A stretch of DNA of 64,000 nucleotides, from the NCBI RefSeq assembly GCF_003363435.1, contig NZ_QRCT01000012.1, positions 1 through 64,000 of the forward strand, written 5' to 3'. This document shows positions 43,840-53,670 of this stretch, in pieces. The notes under the pieces are model-generated. The model was not told the DNA's origin. It was given only the letters and a program-made list of their open reading frames with translations, and made no database searches. Source of the stretch: Anaerosacchariphilus polymeriproducens. Its GTDB lineage: Bacteria > Bacillota > Clostridia > Lachnospirales > Lachnospiraceae. Position numbers and translations under genes: made by a program. Position 1 is the first letter of the stretch, and each line of letters begins with the position of its first letter.

Positions 43840-44123
43840 GAGCTTGAAGCTTATGCCAGTGTCTTGCACAAAAGGGGTGAGGCATACATCAAAATTATAA
43901 TTTTAACTTCTTAATTCAAAACAATGAAAATAATTCTAAAATTCTATATGACGCTTATCTGTCATAATTCCACGCAAATTCCAAATTAAACAAATCAAAT
44001 AATTGCAGGTACATGTGGTGTGACTTCAAAGAATTTTTATTAAATTCATGAAATATAGAACTAATAATATATCACAACGTATCTCTTTTTATACATGTTC
44101 TAGTTTCATGGGAAAGGAGAGTA

Positions 44124-44348
44124 ATGTCAATAATGAAAAAGAACAAAGGTAAAGAACGGCTTCAAATTGAGTTGGAAGCTGTGTCACGCAGAGGAATTAC
44201 ATTATGGCTTGGTGAAGAATTGAGCAACCCTGAAGAAATAGCAGAAGCTCACACAATTGCCGAGCCGGGGGAGTATATGCGTGATTACGTACAAAATAAA
44301 GATGGCAAAATTACAAAAATAAGATTTGATAAAATTAAAAATCAGTAG
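44124..44348 (+). CDS. Small conserved hypothetical protein
   Basis: A 74-residue protein with RRGITLWLGEELSNPEEIAE and PGEYMRDYVQNKDGKITKIR, a pattern I associate with unnamed small proteins of Lachnospiraceae. No transmembrane segment or known domain. GAAAGGAGAG directly precedes the ATG, so it is very likely translated. Function unknown. Confidence 0.7.
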   Translation: MSIMKKNKGKERLQIELEAVSRRGITLWLGEELSNPEEIAEAHTIAEPGEYMRDYVQNKDGKITKIRFDKIKNQ

Positions 44349-44587
44349 TTGATATTAAAGTATGCCATGATGTATTAAATTGAGAACAGGGAAATGGTAA
44401 ATGAATAAGAAAAACAAAAGAGCCGAAAGATATACCTAGATAAATTCGTTTACTATATGGGTACTAGAGTTAATTACAGTGGAGGGAAATCTGTATCAAT
44501 TTATTAAAAAAAGTATAAAAAGAGAAAAAAATGTAAGGAAGGAGTGTTAAACTGTGTTATAATATTACTTAATAAGGAGGAAATAGA

Positions 44588-46354
44588 ATGAAAAAGAAAA
44601 AAAGAGCGAACAGACCGATCAAACAATCTGTGAAACCAATTTTGGCAGGAGTATTGTTTGTATTTATAGTGCTTCTGATAGCCTTATTGAGTAATATAAT
44701 TAAAAAGTATACACCAACAAGTGAGCATATAAAGCTGGCAAAGTATTTCAATATAGAAACAGAAGACCAGGTAGGACTTGTAATACAAGATGAAATTATT
44801 GAAAAAAAAGCAAAGTTGATAGATGGAGTCGTGTATTTAGAGTACAATTTAGTTCGTGATAACTTGAATGAACGATTTTATTGGGATTCTAATGAGAATA
44901 AATTGCTATATGCGCTTCCGCAAGATTTGATTAGCGTAGATGTAGGAAGTAAAGACTATTATGTTGGTAAGAAAAAAAATACTAAGAATTATGCCATTAT
45001 AAAAGTAGAAGGTGATACTGCTTATATTGCTGTTGATTTTATTAAAGAATATACAGATATGGATTATAACTTTTTTAAGGAACCTAATCATGTCATGATA
45101 GTGAATGAGTGGAACGAAGTATTGGAAACGTCCTTAAAGAAAGATTCAGAAATCAGATTGCTAGGTGGAATCAAAAGTCCAATTGTAGAAGATTTGAAAA
45201 AGGGCGAAACAGTAACACTGCTTGAAAAGGGTAAAACTTGGAGTAAAGTAAGAACGAAAAGTGGATTTTTAGGTTATATTAAAAATAATAAATTAAATCA
45301 AGCAAAAGAAGTAAAAGTAAACAGAGAATTTAAACAACCGGAATATACTAATATCAAAAAGGATTATACCATTAATATGGTATGGCATCAAATTACCAAC
45401 GCGGATGCCAATGGTACACTTCTTGAAGCAATTGCAAAAACAAAAGGTGTTAATACAATTTCACCAACGTGGTTTGCGTTATCAGATGAAGAAGGCAATA
45501 TATCTTCATTAGCAAGCCAAAGCTATGTCAATTATGCGCATCAGCTTGGCATAGAAGTTTGGGCTCTGGTTAGCAATTTTGAAGTAGAAGTTGATACGAA
45601 TAAAGTGTTATCTTATACTTCAAAAAGAGAGAAATTAATTAATCAATTAATTGCAGAAGCCATTGAGTACAATTTGGATGGTATTAATGTAGATTTTGAA
45701 GAACTAAGTAAGGAGACAGGAGACGCTTTTCTACAGTTTATACGTGAGTTGTCTATTAAGTGTAGGAATAATGATATTGTATTATCGATAGATAATTATG
45801 TACCTATGAGTCATACAGCATTTTATAATAGAAAAGAGCAGGGAATCGTTGCAGATTATGTAGTAATTATGGGGTATGACGAACATTACGAAGGTTCAGA
45901 AGAAGGCTCCGTTGCTTCTAAAAGTTTTGTGGAAACGGGTATTATAAATACATTGAAGGAAGTACCGGCTGAAAAAGTGATTCTTGGTATACCTTTTTAT
46001 ACAAGAATCTGGAAAGAAACACCTAAGACAAAAGAAGAAATTGCAAAAGAAGACCCCAATACAGATTATGTTCCTTACAACTTGACAAGTGTACCAGCAG
46101 GTATGGAAACCGTAGAGAAGATGTTGAAAGGTTATAATGTAACACCTGTTTGGGATGAAAAACTTGGACAATATTATGCTCAGATATTAGAGAAGAATGA
46201 AGGTTGTACTTATAAAATCTGGCTTGAAGCAGGAAAATCTATAGAAGAGAAATTGAAGCTTATGAAGACTCATAAATTAGCAGGAGTTGCGGAATGGAAG
46301 TTAGGTCTTGAAAAAAGTGAAATTTGGGATATTATATTAAAGTATGTTAACTAA
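44588..46354 (+). CDS. Membrane-anchored GH18 cell-wall hydrolase with an SH3 domain
   Basis: A 588-residue protein. A basic cytoplasmic start, one helix at about 18-36 (PILAGVLFVFIVLLIALL), an extracellular domain, a bacterial SH3 domain (about 186-237: IRLLGGIKSPIVEDLKKGET) and a family 18 glycosidase domain (about 258-588). The catalytic motif is DGINVDFEEL with D364, D369 and the proton donor E371. The organisation resembles SleL/YaaH-type enzymes that act on spore or vegetative peptidoglycan. AAGGAGG precedes the ATG, with TATAAT at 44558-44563. Confidence 0.9.
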   Translation: MKKKKRANRPIKQSVKPILAGVLFVFIVLLIALLSNIIKKYTPTSEHIKLAKYFNIETEDQVGLVIQDEIIEKKAKLIDGVVYLEYNLVRDNLNERFYWDSNENKLLYALPQDLISVDVGSKDYYVGKKKNTKNYAIIKVEGDTAYIAVDFIKEYTDMDYNFFKEPNHVMIVNEWNEVLETSLKKDSEIRLLGGIKSPIVEDLKKGETVTLLEKGKTWSKVRTKSGFLGYIKNNKLNQAKEVKVNREFKQPEYTNIKKDYTINMVWHQITNADANGTLLEAIAKTKGVNTISPTWFALSDEEGNISSLASQSYVNYAHQLGIEVWALVSNFEVEVDTNKVLSYTSKREKLINQLIAEAIEYNLDGINVDFEELSKETGDAFLQFIRELSIKCRNNDIVLSIDNYVPMSHTAFYNRKEQGIVADYVVIMGYDEHYEGSEEGSVASKSFVETGIINTLKEVPAEKVILGIPFYTRIWKETPKTKEEIAKEDPNTDYVPYNLTSVPAGMETVEKMLKGYNVTPVWDEKLGQYYAQILEKNEGCTYKIWLEAGKSIEEKLKLMKTHKLAGVAEWKLGLEKSEIWDIILKYVN

Positions 46355-46391
46355 ATTTTAAGTTTTGTTTTCTATTATATAAACTTTGAAT

Positions 46392-46447
46392 AAAGAACCT
46401 CTCTCTGGCATATGTTTAAAGTGAAACATATTATTTGGAGGTTCTTT
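46392..46447 (+). promoter_or_regulatory. Hairpin that covers the amidase ribosome site
   Basis: AAAGAACCTC (46392-46401) pairs with GAGGTTCTTT (46438-46447), which includes the GGAGG ribosome site and reaches the TTG start of the amidase. ATATGTTT (46410-46417) pairs with AAACATAT (46424-46431) inside it. It may end the GH18 transcript and/or mask translation of the next gene. Confidence 0.6.
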
Positions 46448-47142
46448 TGCTGCTCAATAAAAAATTAGAGATATGTATGGGAATTCTTATGATTCTCTGT
46501 ATGAGCTTAATGGTGAAGCCAGGTATGAAAATTGTAGCAAAACTTAAAGGAGAAGAGAGTCAAAAGTTAACGATTGTAGTTGACGCCGGACATGGAGGAA
46601 AAGATCCGGGAAAAGTCGGAGTTAATGGTGCGCTTGAAAAAGACATTAATCTTAGTATAGCAAGAAAACTAAAAGCTTGTTTTGAAGAGGAAGACATAGA
46701 AGTTGTTTTGACCAGAAAAGATGATATGGGGCTTTATCAAGAGAATACTAGGAATAAAAAAGTAGAAGACATGCAAAATCGTTGTAAGATTATAAATAAA
46801 ACGAAACCCGCTATAACGATAAGTTTACATCAGAATAGTTACCAGGAACCAAGCGTATGTGGTCCACAGGTCTTCTTTCATGGACAGTCAAAAGAAGGTG
46901 AAGAACTGGCTAATGTAATACAAGATACACTAATTCATGAGTTAAAGCCATCAAAAGAACGTTCCGCAAAAGCAAACGAAAGTTATTATCTGCTAACGAA
47001 AACAGGGGTTCCAACCGTTATAGTAGAGTGTGGGTTTTTAAGTAATAAACAAGAGGCAGATTTATTGATAGCAGAAGATTATCAGCAAAAAATGGCTGCA
47101 GCAATATGTTTGGGAGTTATGGAATATTTAGATAGTAAATAG
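46447..47142 (+). CDS. N-acetylmuramoyl-L-alanine amidase (CwlD-like)
   Basis: About 231 residues: an N-terminal helix (ICMGILMILCMSLMV), then an amidase 3 domain. Zinc ligands are H in VVDAGHGGKDPG, E in GALEKDINL and H in ISLHQNSY; the catalytic glutamate lies in TVIVECGFLSN. CwlD-type amidases make muramic lactam in spore cortex. The start is TTG 46447, five bases after TTGGAGG; a hairpin covers both. Confidence 0.88.
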   Translation: MLLNKKLEICMGILMILCMSLMVKPGMKIVAKLKGEESQKLTIVVDAGHGGKDPGKVGVNGALEKDINLSIARKLKACFEEEDIEVVLTRKDDMGLYQENTRNKKVEDMQNRCKIINKTKPAITISLHQNSYQEPSVCGPQVFFHGQSKEGEELANVIQDTLIHELKPSKERSAKANESYYLLTKTGVPTVIVECGFLSNKQEADLLIAEDYQQKMAAAICLGVMEYLDSK

Positions 47143-47147
47143 AAAGG

Positions 47148-47175
47148 TTGTCTTTCTTTAAGAACGTGTTATAAT
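47148..47175 (+). promoter_or_regulatory. Promoter of the tsaC-ywlE-upp-comEB unit
   Basis: TTGTCT (47148-47153), 16 bases, TATAAT (47170-47175), about 50 bases before the first start. Confidence 0.65.
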
Positions 47176-47228
47176 AGTATTCATAGAACTATGGAAAATA
47201 TTGAAAAAAGTACTTAACAGGGGTCATT

Positions 47229-48296
47229 ATGAACACTCAGATAGTAAAAGTTGATATACAACATTTAGAAAAAGATATAGATAAAATTCAAGCTGCCGGA
47301 AATATTATTATGGAAGGCGGCTTAATTGCGTTTCCAACCGAAACAGTATATGGTTTAGGGGCGGATGGTCTGAAAAAAGAGGGCTCATCGAAAATATATG
47401 AAGCGAAAGGGCGCCCGTCTGATAATCCCTTGATTATTCATATTTCCAGAATACAGGACTTAGAAGAAATAGTTTTGGAAATGCCTGGTAAGGCTAAAGA
47501 GTTAGCGAAAGCATTTTGGCCGGGTCCTCTTACAATGGTTTTTAAAAAAAGTAAAAGAGTACCTTATGAGACAACAGGTGGATTGGAGACGGTAGCTGTA
47601 CGCATGCCCAATCATCCGGTCGCATTGGCATTAATAGAACATGGAGGCGGATATATTGCAGCACCAAGTGCTAACACATCAGGAAAGCCAAGTCCGACGT
47701 TAGCATCTCATGTTGCAGACGATTTAAATGGTAAGATAGATATGATTTTGGATGGTGGACCGGTTGGTATAGGGATAGAATCAACAATTCTTGATATGAC
47801 TACCGTGCCTCCTATCATTTTGCGTCCGGGATTTATTACAAAAAATATGATAGAAGAAGTGATTGGGTCGGTAGAAATTGATCCGGTGGTTTTGGGAGAT
47901 ACCAGCCAGGATTTCAAACCGAAAGCTCCTGGTATGAAGTATAAGCATTATGCACCAAAAGCCGATCTAATAATTCTTGAAGGAAATATGGAACATGTTA
48001 TTAGTAAAATAAATCAGTTAATCGTAGAAAAGACAGAACAGAATATGAAAGTTGGAGTAATTGGAACAGATGAAACCATTTCTTTTTATACTGGAGGTCA
48101 AGTGAAAAGTATAGGGTCAAGAGAAGATGAAGAAACCATAGCAAGACGACTGTACCGTATTTTAAGGGAATTTGATAAATTGGATATAGATGTTATTTAT
48201 TCAGAATCATTTTCTACACCTCAAATGGGACAGGCTATTATGAATCGTTTATTGAAAGCTGCGGGTCACCAGATTTTAAATGTTAAAGGAGTGTAA
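47229..48296 (+). CDS. tsaC: L-threonylcarbamoyladenylate synthase (Sua5/YwlC type)
   Basis: A 355-residue enzyme of the long Sua5 type, with the YrdC domain (FPTETVYGLGADGLK, YEAKGRPSDNPLIIHI, VAVRMPNHPVA, SANTSGKPSPTLASHV) plus a C-terminal Sua5 domain from about 215. It makes threonylcarbamoyl-AMP for the t6A37 modification of ANN-reading tRNAs. It is followed after three bases by a phosphatase-like gene, the ywlC-ywlE arrangement also seen in Bacillus. Confidence 0.95.
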   Translation: MNTQIVKVDIQHLEKDIDKIQAAGNIIMEGGLIAFPTETVYGLGADGLKKEGSSKIYEAKGRPSDNPLIIHISRIQDLEEIVLEMPGKAKELAKAFWPGPLTMVFKKSKRVPYETTGGLETVAVRMPNHPVALALIEHGGGYIAAPSANTSGKPSPTLASHVADDLNGKIDMILDGGPVGIGIESTILDMTTVPPIILRPGFITKNMIEEVIGSVEIDPVVLGDTSQDFKPKAPGMKYKHYAPKADLIILEGNMEHVISKINQLIVEKTEQNMKVGVIGTDETISFYTGGQVKSIGSREDEETIARRLYRILREFDKLDIDVIYSESFSTPQMGQAIMNRLLKAAGHQILNVKGV

Positions 48297-48299
48297 AGA

Positions 48300-48767
48300 A
48301 TGAACGGTTTAAATCAAATTATATTCGTCTGTGCGAATGATACTTGCCGAGGGCCGATGGCTGCAGAAATCATGAAAAGTAAGTTTTTGCATAGTCCGGT
48401 AAAAATATGTTCTCGAGGTCTTGTTGTTCTATTTCCGGAGCCGCTTAATCAAAAGGCAGAGGCTGTAATGATTCGTAATGGTATTATGTTGGATAAACAT
48501 GAATCAGTACAATTAAGAGAAGCAGATTTTGGAGAAGACCACTTAATTATAACGATGGATTTACAAGCAAAAGAAAAGATAATAGAAGAGTTTGAAGGTG
48601 CTCAAAACGTATATGTTTTAAATGAAGTCGTAGGTGAAGAAGGAGAAGTTCCGAATCCTTATGGAGGGCCACTAACTGATTATGGTAAATGTTACGACAT
48701 TTTAAATAAATTAATTACAAAATTAGTAAAAAAACTAAACAAGGAGGAGCTGGAATGTCTAAAGTAA
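48300..48767 (+). CDS. Low-molecular-weight protein phosphatase (YwlE-like)
   Basis: A 155-residue protein with the P-loop CANDTCRG (CX5R) and [11 protein letters not shown] right after it, as in YwlE-type arginine or tyrosine phosphatases. The general-acid aspartate probably lies in [10 protein letters not shown] or NPYGG near the C-terminus; the usual DPY motif reads NPYGG, so one aspartate is replaced. It overlaps upp by 13 bases. Confidence 0.85.
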   Translation: MNGLNQIIFVCANDTCRGPMAAEIMKSKFLHSPVKICSRGLVVLFPEPLNQKAEAVMIRNGIMLDKHESVQLREADFGEDHLIITMDLQAKEKIIEEFEGAQNVYVLNEVVGEEGEVPNPYGGPLTDYGKCYDILNKLITKLVKKLNKEELECLK

Positions 48768-49384
48768 AGGTGATGGATCATCCATTGATTCAGCACAAAA
48801 TAGGGATAATTAGAAGAAAGGATACAGGGACCAAAGATTTCCGACAGATGATTAGCGAAATTGCTATGCTTATGTGCTATGAAGCAACTAGGGAAATGAA
48901 ACTGATTGATGTTGAAATTGAAACACCGATTATAAAAACGAAGGTGAAACAATTAAAAGGGAAAAAATTAGCAGTCATTCCAATTTTGCGGGCAGGCCTG
49001 GGAATGGTTGATGGTATGCTGCAAATGATTCCAGCAGCAAAAATTGGACATATTGGTTTGTATAGAGAACCCGAAACTTTGGAAGCAGTAGAGTACTATT
49101 GTAAATTACCGGAAGATTCCCATGAAAGAGAGATATTTGTGGTAGATCCTATGTTGGCTACTGGAAATTCAGCTGTTGCTGCGATTGAATTACTTAAAGA
49201 AAAAGGCGTAAAAAAAATTCATTTTATGTGCATTATAGCTGCACCGGAGGGTGTTGAAAAAATGCAAAAAGTTCATCCAGATGTGGATATTTATATAGGC
49301 GCATTAGATGAGAAATTAAACGATCATGGTTATATTGTTCCTGGTCTGGGAGATGCAGGAGATCGTATTTTTGGAACAAAATAA
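48755..49384 (+). CDS. upp: Uracil phosphoribosyltransferase
   Basis: A 209-residue UPRTase: [37 protein letters not shown], and the PRPP site [20 protein letters not shown], ending [15 protein letters not shown]. It salvages uracil to UMP. AAGGAGGAG precedes the ATG, which overlaps the previous gene. Confidence 0.97.
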   Translation: MSKVKVMDHPLIQHKIGIIRRKDTGTKDFRQMISEIAMLMCYEATREMKLIDVEIETPIIKTKVKQLKGKKLAVIPILRAGLGMVDGMLQMIPAAKIGHIGLYREPETLEAVEYYCKLPEDSHEREIFVVDPMLATGNSAVAAIELLKEKGVKKIHFMCIIAAPEGVEKMQKVHPDVDIYIGALDEKLNDHGYIVPGLGDAGDRIFGTK

Positions 49385-49403
49385 AGAAAGAGGGTATGTT
49401 TTT

Positions 49404-49889
49404 TTGGGAAATAAGAGAAAAGACTACATAACTTGGGACGAATATTTTATGGGAGTAGCGAAATTATCTGGTATGCGTTCAAAAGATCCAAGTACACAGG
49501 TAGGCGCTTGTATTGTAAGTGAAGATAATAAGATATTGTCAATGGGATATAATGGTTTTCCCAGAGGATGTATTGATGATGAATTCCCTTGGGGAAAAGA
49601 AGGGGATGAACTTAATACAAAGTATATGTATGTTACCCATAGTGAATTAAATGCGATATTAAATTATAGAGGGGGAAGCTTGGAAGGTGCTAAGATATAT
49701 GTATCCTTGTTTCCCTGTAATGAATGTGCAAAAGCAATTATACAATCTGGAATCAAAACGATTGTCTATGAAAAAGATAAATATGCGACAACTCCTTCTG
49801 TTATTGCATCAAAAAGAATGCTGGATGCAGCCGGAGTAAGGTATTATGCATATAGTCATACAGGGCGGGAAATACATTTTGAACTTTAA
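49404..49889 (+). CDS. comEB: dCMP deaminase / ComEB-like
   Basis: About 161 residues: MGVAKLSGMRSKDPSTQVGA, zinc and proton-transfer motif THSELNAIL, and PCNECAKAIIQSG. dCMP deaminase provides dUMP for thymidylate synthesis. The start is TTG 49404, nine bases after AAAGAGGG. An in-frame opening back to 49326 lies inside upp and lacks a site. Confidence 0.9.
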   Translation: MGNKRKDYITWDEYFMGVAKLSGMRSKDPSTQVGACIVSEDNKILSMGYNGFPRGCIDDEFPWGKEGDELNTKYMYVTHSELNAILNYRGGSLEGAKIYVSLFPCNECAKAIIQSGIKTIVYEKDKYATTPSVIASKRMLDAAGVRYYAYSHTGREIHFEL

Positions 49890-49974
49890 AAAGAAGAAAT
49901 GTTGCCCTCAGAATGCTAAAGTCTCATAAATTAATAAATTAAAATAAATAGCGTGTGAATTATTGGTAATAGAG

Positions 49975-50015
49975 ATAACGTGTCTTTTATTGGATAATAA
50001 TCGCACGTTATTTTT
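49975..50015 (+). terminator. Terminator after the comEB gene
   Basis: ATAACGTG (49975-49982) pairs with CACGTTAT (50004-50011), followed by TTTTTG. The rest of the 369-base gap to ftsZ holds DnaA boxes and a promoter. Confidence 0.8.
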
Positions 50016-50079
50016 GTATAGCTAAAATATGATACAATATAAGTAAAAATACTATAAATTGACAATTATTTCATTGTAT

Positions 50080-50111
50080 TTATCCACATATTATCAACAT
50101 TTTGTGCATAA
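50080..50111 (+). promoter_or_regulatory. Cluster of three DnaA-box-like sites upstream of ftsZ
   Basis: TTATCCACA (50080-50088) is a perfect DnaA box. TTATCAACA (50091-50099) is a one-base variant, and TGTGCATAA (50103-50111) is the reverse complement of TTATGCACA. Three sites in 32 bases lie about 42 bases upstream of the ftsZ promoter. Confidence 0.6.
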
Positions 50112-50152
50112 GATTGAGAAATGTCGGAAAATGAATAAAACAATAATAGTAG

Positions 50153-50181
50153 TTTACACGCTGAAAAAAGAAGTGTATACT
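50153..50181 (+). promoter_or_regulatory. Sigma-A promoter of ftsZ
   Basis: TTTACA (50153-50158), 17 bases, TATACT (50176-50181), about 70 bases before ftsZ. Confidence 0.75.
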
Positions 50182-50258
50182 TAAACGGAATAAAAAATTA
50201 TGATAATTTTTGAAATATTTAAAAATAGATTAAGAAAATGTAGTAGGGAGGCATCCAA

Positions 50259-51416
50259 ATGTTAGAATTATTTTCAAATGAAGCCAATAGTAATGCCAAA
50301 ATCCTTGTGATAGGAGTTGGTGGTGGTGGAAATAACACAATTGACCGAATGATTGAAGAAAAAGTGGACGGAGTAGAATTTTATTGTATCAATACAGATA
50401 AGCAACAATTAAATAAATGTAAAACAGCAAATGTTATACAAATTGGTGCACAGGAGACCAGAGGTCTGGGAGCAGGTGCGAATCCGGAAGTGGGAGCAAA
50501 AGCTGCTATGGAGAGTGCTGAAGCGATTCAAGAAATAGTAAAGAATGCTGATATGGTTTTTGTGACATGTGGAATGGGTGGAGGCACCGGAACCGGAGCC
50601 GCTCCAGTAGTAGCAGAGATCGCCAAAAATAGTGGTGCGTTGACAATAGGTGTAGTGACAAAACCGTTTGCTTTTGAAGCCAGGACACGTATGAATAATG
50701 CACTTATGGGAATTGAGAAACTGAAGGAAAGTGTTGATACGTTAATAGTAGTTCCGAATGATAAATTATTACAAATTGTAGATAGAAAGACAACAATGCC
50801 CGATGCCTTGAAAAAAGCCGATGAAGTATTGCAGCAAGGCATACAGGGGATTACAGATTTAATAAATATTCCTGGATTAATAAACTTGGATTTTGCAGAT
50901 GTCCGGACCGTAATGCAGGATAAAGGGATAGCCCATTTCGGTATCGGTGAGGCTTCAGGAGTTGATAAATGTATTGAGGCTGTTAAAAAAGCCGCCAACA
51001 GTCCATTATTAGAAACATCAATATCAAATGCAAGCCATGTAATAATAAATGTATCCGGTGATGTAAATCTTATTGATGCGAATGATGCAGCGGAATATGT
51101 ACAACAGCTTGCAGGAGAAAATGCTAATATTATTTTTGGTGTAGTGTATGATGAAAGTGTTACTGATTCAGTAAGAATTACGATAATAGCAGCAGGATTG
51201 GAGAACAAGAATTTCGATAAACCGGTTTTTACCAGTGTTGTGCCGGGGAGAACGGAAGCGCCACATTATCAGACGACTTCACAAACAACTCAATTTGCTA
51301 AGCCAGAGAACAATACAAGAACGACATATACGAACATACAGGATAGACCGCAAATTCAACCCAAAAGAGAGTCAGCAGGAATTAGAATTCCGGATTTTTT
51401 GAAAGGAAATAATTAA
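50259..51416 (+). CDS. ftsZ: Cell division protein FtsZ
   Basis: A 385-residue tubulin-like GTPase: [13 protein letters not shown], the signature [16 protein letters not shown], and T7-loop region [17 protein letters not shown]. The C-terminal tip [10 protein letters not shown] recruits SepF/FtsA-type partners. It polymerises into the division ring. No ftsA is adjacent. AGGGAGG precedes the ATG. Confidence 0.97.
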   Translation: MLELFSNEANSNAKILVIGVGGGGNNTIDRMIEEKVDGVEFYCINTDKQQLNKCKTANVIQIGAQETRGLGAGANPEVGAKAAMESAEAIQEIVKNADMVFVTCGMGGGTGTGAAPVVAEIAKNSGALTIGVVTKPFAFEARTRMNNALMGIEKLKESVDTLIVVPNDKLLQIVDRKTTMPDALKKADEVLQQGIQGITDLINIPGLINLDFADVRTVMQDKGIAHFGIGEASGVDKCIEAVKKAANSPLLETSISNASHVIINVSGDVNLIDANDAAEYVQQLAGENANIIFGVVYDESVTDSVRITIIAAGLENKNFDKPVFTSVVPGRTEAPHYQTTSQTTQFAKPENNTRTTYTNIQDRPQIQPKRESAGIRIPDFLKGNN

Positions 51417-51436
51417 TTATATACATTTAAATTATT

Positions 51437-51476
51437 AAACGAAAGTTGCATTGGGGAGAATGAAGCTTTCGTTTTT
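51437..51476 (+). terminator. Terminator after ftsZ
   Basis: AAACGAAAG (51437-51445) pairs with CTTTCGTTT (51466-51474) and a short T-run. Confidence 0.8.
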
Positions 51477-51613
51477 AAGTTTAACTATACCTTATTCACA
51501 TTTTTTATAGAGCAAATCATTTCACAATTTATATACCAAATACTAGAGCGTAAAAAGGAAGAGAAGCAAGCGGGATAATAAGTGTTTTGTTTGTTGTGAA
51601 AGGAGAGGTTACA

Positions 51614-52345
51614 ATGTTACGCATAGCGGTTTGCGAAGATGATATAGCAATGTGCACATCTTTAGATAATTATTTATATAGTTTAAGAAGAAACTTAAAA
51701 ATTGAAATTGATGTAGAGAGTTTTTTTACATACGATGGACTTTATGAGAGTTTAATGCGCGGAGAAAGATATGATATTGTATTTTTAGATATTGTGTTGG
51801 GAGACAAGAACGGCATAGATTTAGGCAAAATAATACGCGATAAGTTAAAGGATGAAGATACATATATTGTTTTTATTTCTTCGCAAGAATGCTATGCGAT
51901 GGAATTGTTTGATGTAAGACCTTTTCATTTTTTAATTAAGCCGTTAAATAAAGACAGGGTCTTTGAGGTTGTAGAAAAAATCGTTGAATTATTAGACCAT
52001 ACAGAGAAGTATTTTATTTATAAAAAAGCAGGAGAAAGTTGTCGTGTACCAATAAATGACATCCTTTATTTTGAAAGTGAAAATAGAAAGATACACATTC
52101 ATACCATCGATGGGATAAAAGATTTTTATGGAAAATTACCCGAAGTTTATGAAAAACTGGATAAGATGCAGTTTATTTATATTCATAAATCATATCTGGT
52201 TAATGATCATCAGATTGTCAAATTAGAATACGAACAGGTTACATTAAGTAATGGGGAAGTGTTGCGTATTAGTCAATCAAAAAGAAAAGAAGTTAGGGAA
52301 ATACAAATGATGGTTGAGAGGAGGAGACGCATTGTTGGAAACTAA
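51614..52345 (+). CDS. agrA: AgrA-type LytTR response regulator of the agr locus
   Basis: About 243 residues: a receiver domain with E8/D9/D10 and phospho-acceptor D59 in VFLDIVLGDKNG, a K-P pair in FLIKPLNKDR, and a LytTR domain (about 135-235) with YFESENRKIHIH and IHKSYLVN. ATG 51614 is chosen since GAAAGGAGAGG lies just before it. It overlaps the kinase gene, and it should receive phosphate from AgrC and activate the agr promoter. Confidence 0.92.
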   Translation: MLRIAVCEDDIAMCTSLDNYLYSLRRNLKIEIDVESFFTYDGLYESLMRGERYDIVFLDIVLGDKNGIDLGKIIRDKLKDEDTYIVFISSQECYAMELFDVRPFHFLIKPLNKDRVFEVVEKIVELLDHTEKYFIYKKAGESCRVPINDILYFESENRKIHIHTIDGIKDFYGKLPEVYEKLDKMQFIYIHKSYLVNDHQIVKLEYEQVTLSNGEVLRISQSKRKEVREIQMMVERRRRIVGN

Positions 52346-53612
52346 AGTATGTTTATTATATCTAGTCTCATGTGCTTTACATATATATACAATTTATTTG
52401 TACATAAGACTTTTCTTTGAAGGAAAGGCAAAGAGTCAGAAATATTGTGTTTTCTTTTATATTATTGCTTACATCAGTAATTATATTGCTTGCACTTTTA
52501 TAAGAATACCTTTAGCTACATTGCTAATTAATTTTATTATTATCTTTCGAATGACTTATCAATATCATGCTAAGCTACAAAAAAGATTGTTAATAGTAAT
52601 AAATACCCTTGCAATTTTACTTATAAGTGAATTGATTGTTACTGTATTATTGGGATATCTTAGTACTCATAATTATATAGTGCAGCAATATATAAGTCTA
52701 CCAATTGCGGTACTAGCAAGGATTGTTTCATTAATTGGCGTTTTATTACTAAAGAGATTTAAACACATAAGAAATGAATTCCGCTTTTCAGCTAAATATT
52801 GGCTAGCACTTTGTATTATTCCAGTAAGTTCAATTTATTTGATTTTTATATTACTACTGACATCTGATTTAGGGAATATGAAAATAGTTTTTGGATTAAT
52901 TTTTATTATGGTAATAGACTTATTTGCATTTTATTTATATGATGTGCTAAACCATTATTACAAAGAAAAAATGGAAAAAGTCTTATTAGGTGAACGGAAT
53001 GTTTATTATGCAGAAAGAATTTTATCCATGAAAGATTCTGTACAATCAGTACGTAAGTTACAACATGATTGGAAAAATCATCTGATTGAACTTGGAATAC
53101 TAATTCAACAGAACGAGAAAGAAAAAGCACTAGATTATTTAGAGAAAGTAAACGGAGCGATATATGCTGTTAAATCCTTTGTTAATACTGGGAATATGGA
53201 TGTAGATGGAATCTTAAATTATAAATTGCAAGAAGCATATAACCAAGGGATACATATTGATTTTCAAACAAATATACCGGAAGAAATAAATATATCACCA
53301 TTTGATTGTGCGATAATTTTAGGAAATTTATTAGATAATGCAATAGAGGCCGCAAAGGCAAGTGTTATTAAAAAATTTATAAAAGGACGGCTTAGTTTTA
53401 ATAAGGGTTCGTTGTTTATATTATTAGAGAATTCGTACGCAGGGAATATCCAATGTAAGAACGATGAGATCATTACAACCAAAAGTAATAAAGAAAATCA
53501 CGGATTAGGTTTAAAAAATGTAAAGACAGCAGTTGAAAAATATTCTGGAACACTTGATTTGTTCTATAATGCGTCTGTTTTTAGAGTTGAAATAATTTTA
53601 TATTTAGGATAA
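52332..53612 (+). CDS. agrC: AgrC-type sensor histidine kinase
   Basis: About 426 residues. Six or seven helices in the N-terminal 200 residues form the peptide receptor. The phospho-accepting histidine is in QHDWKNHLIELG (HPK10-type), and the GHKL ATPase has LGNLLDNAIEAAKA and HGLGLKNVKTAVEKY. The start is TTG 52332 (or 52335), with GGAGGAG within agrA upstream. It should sense the AgrD-derived peptide. Confidence 0.92.
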   Translation: MLETKVCLLYLVSCALHIYTIYLYIRLFFEGKAKSQKYCVFFYIIAYISNYIACTFIRIPLATLLINFIIIFRMTYQYHAKLQKRLLIVINTLAILLISELIVTVLLGYLSTHNYIVQQYISLPIAVLARIVSLIGVLLLKRFKHIRNEFRFSAKYWLALCIIPVSSIYLIFILLLTSDLGNMKIVFGLIFIMVIDLFAFYLYDVLNHYYKEKMEKVLLGERNVYYAERILSMKDSVQSVRKLQHDWKNHLIELGILIQQNEKEKALDYLEKVNGAIYAVKSFVNTGNMDVDGILNYKLQEAYNQGIHIDFQTNIPEEINISPFDCAIILGNLLDNAIEAAKASVIKKFIKGRLSFNKGSLFILLENSYAGNIQCKNDEIITTKSNKENHGLGLKNVKTAVEKYSGTLDLFYNASVFRVEIILYLG

Positions 53613-53670
53613 ATCTTGCTTAAGAAGTCGTTTTAATACAAACAATCCAAGGAAGTATTTAGTTTTTCAG

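Noticed and set aside
50040-50181. Chromosomal origin at the DnaA boxes
   Set aside because: Only three boxes and no dnaA/dnaN genes or clear unwinding region nearby; a regulatory role on ftsZ is more economical.
50528-51208. 226-residue minus-strand ORF opposite ftsZ
   Set aside because: Its composition mirrors ftsZ codons and no start signal is present.
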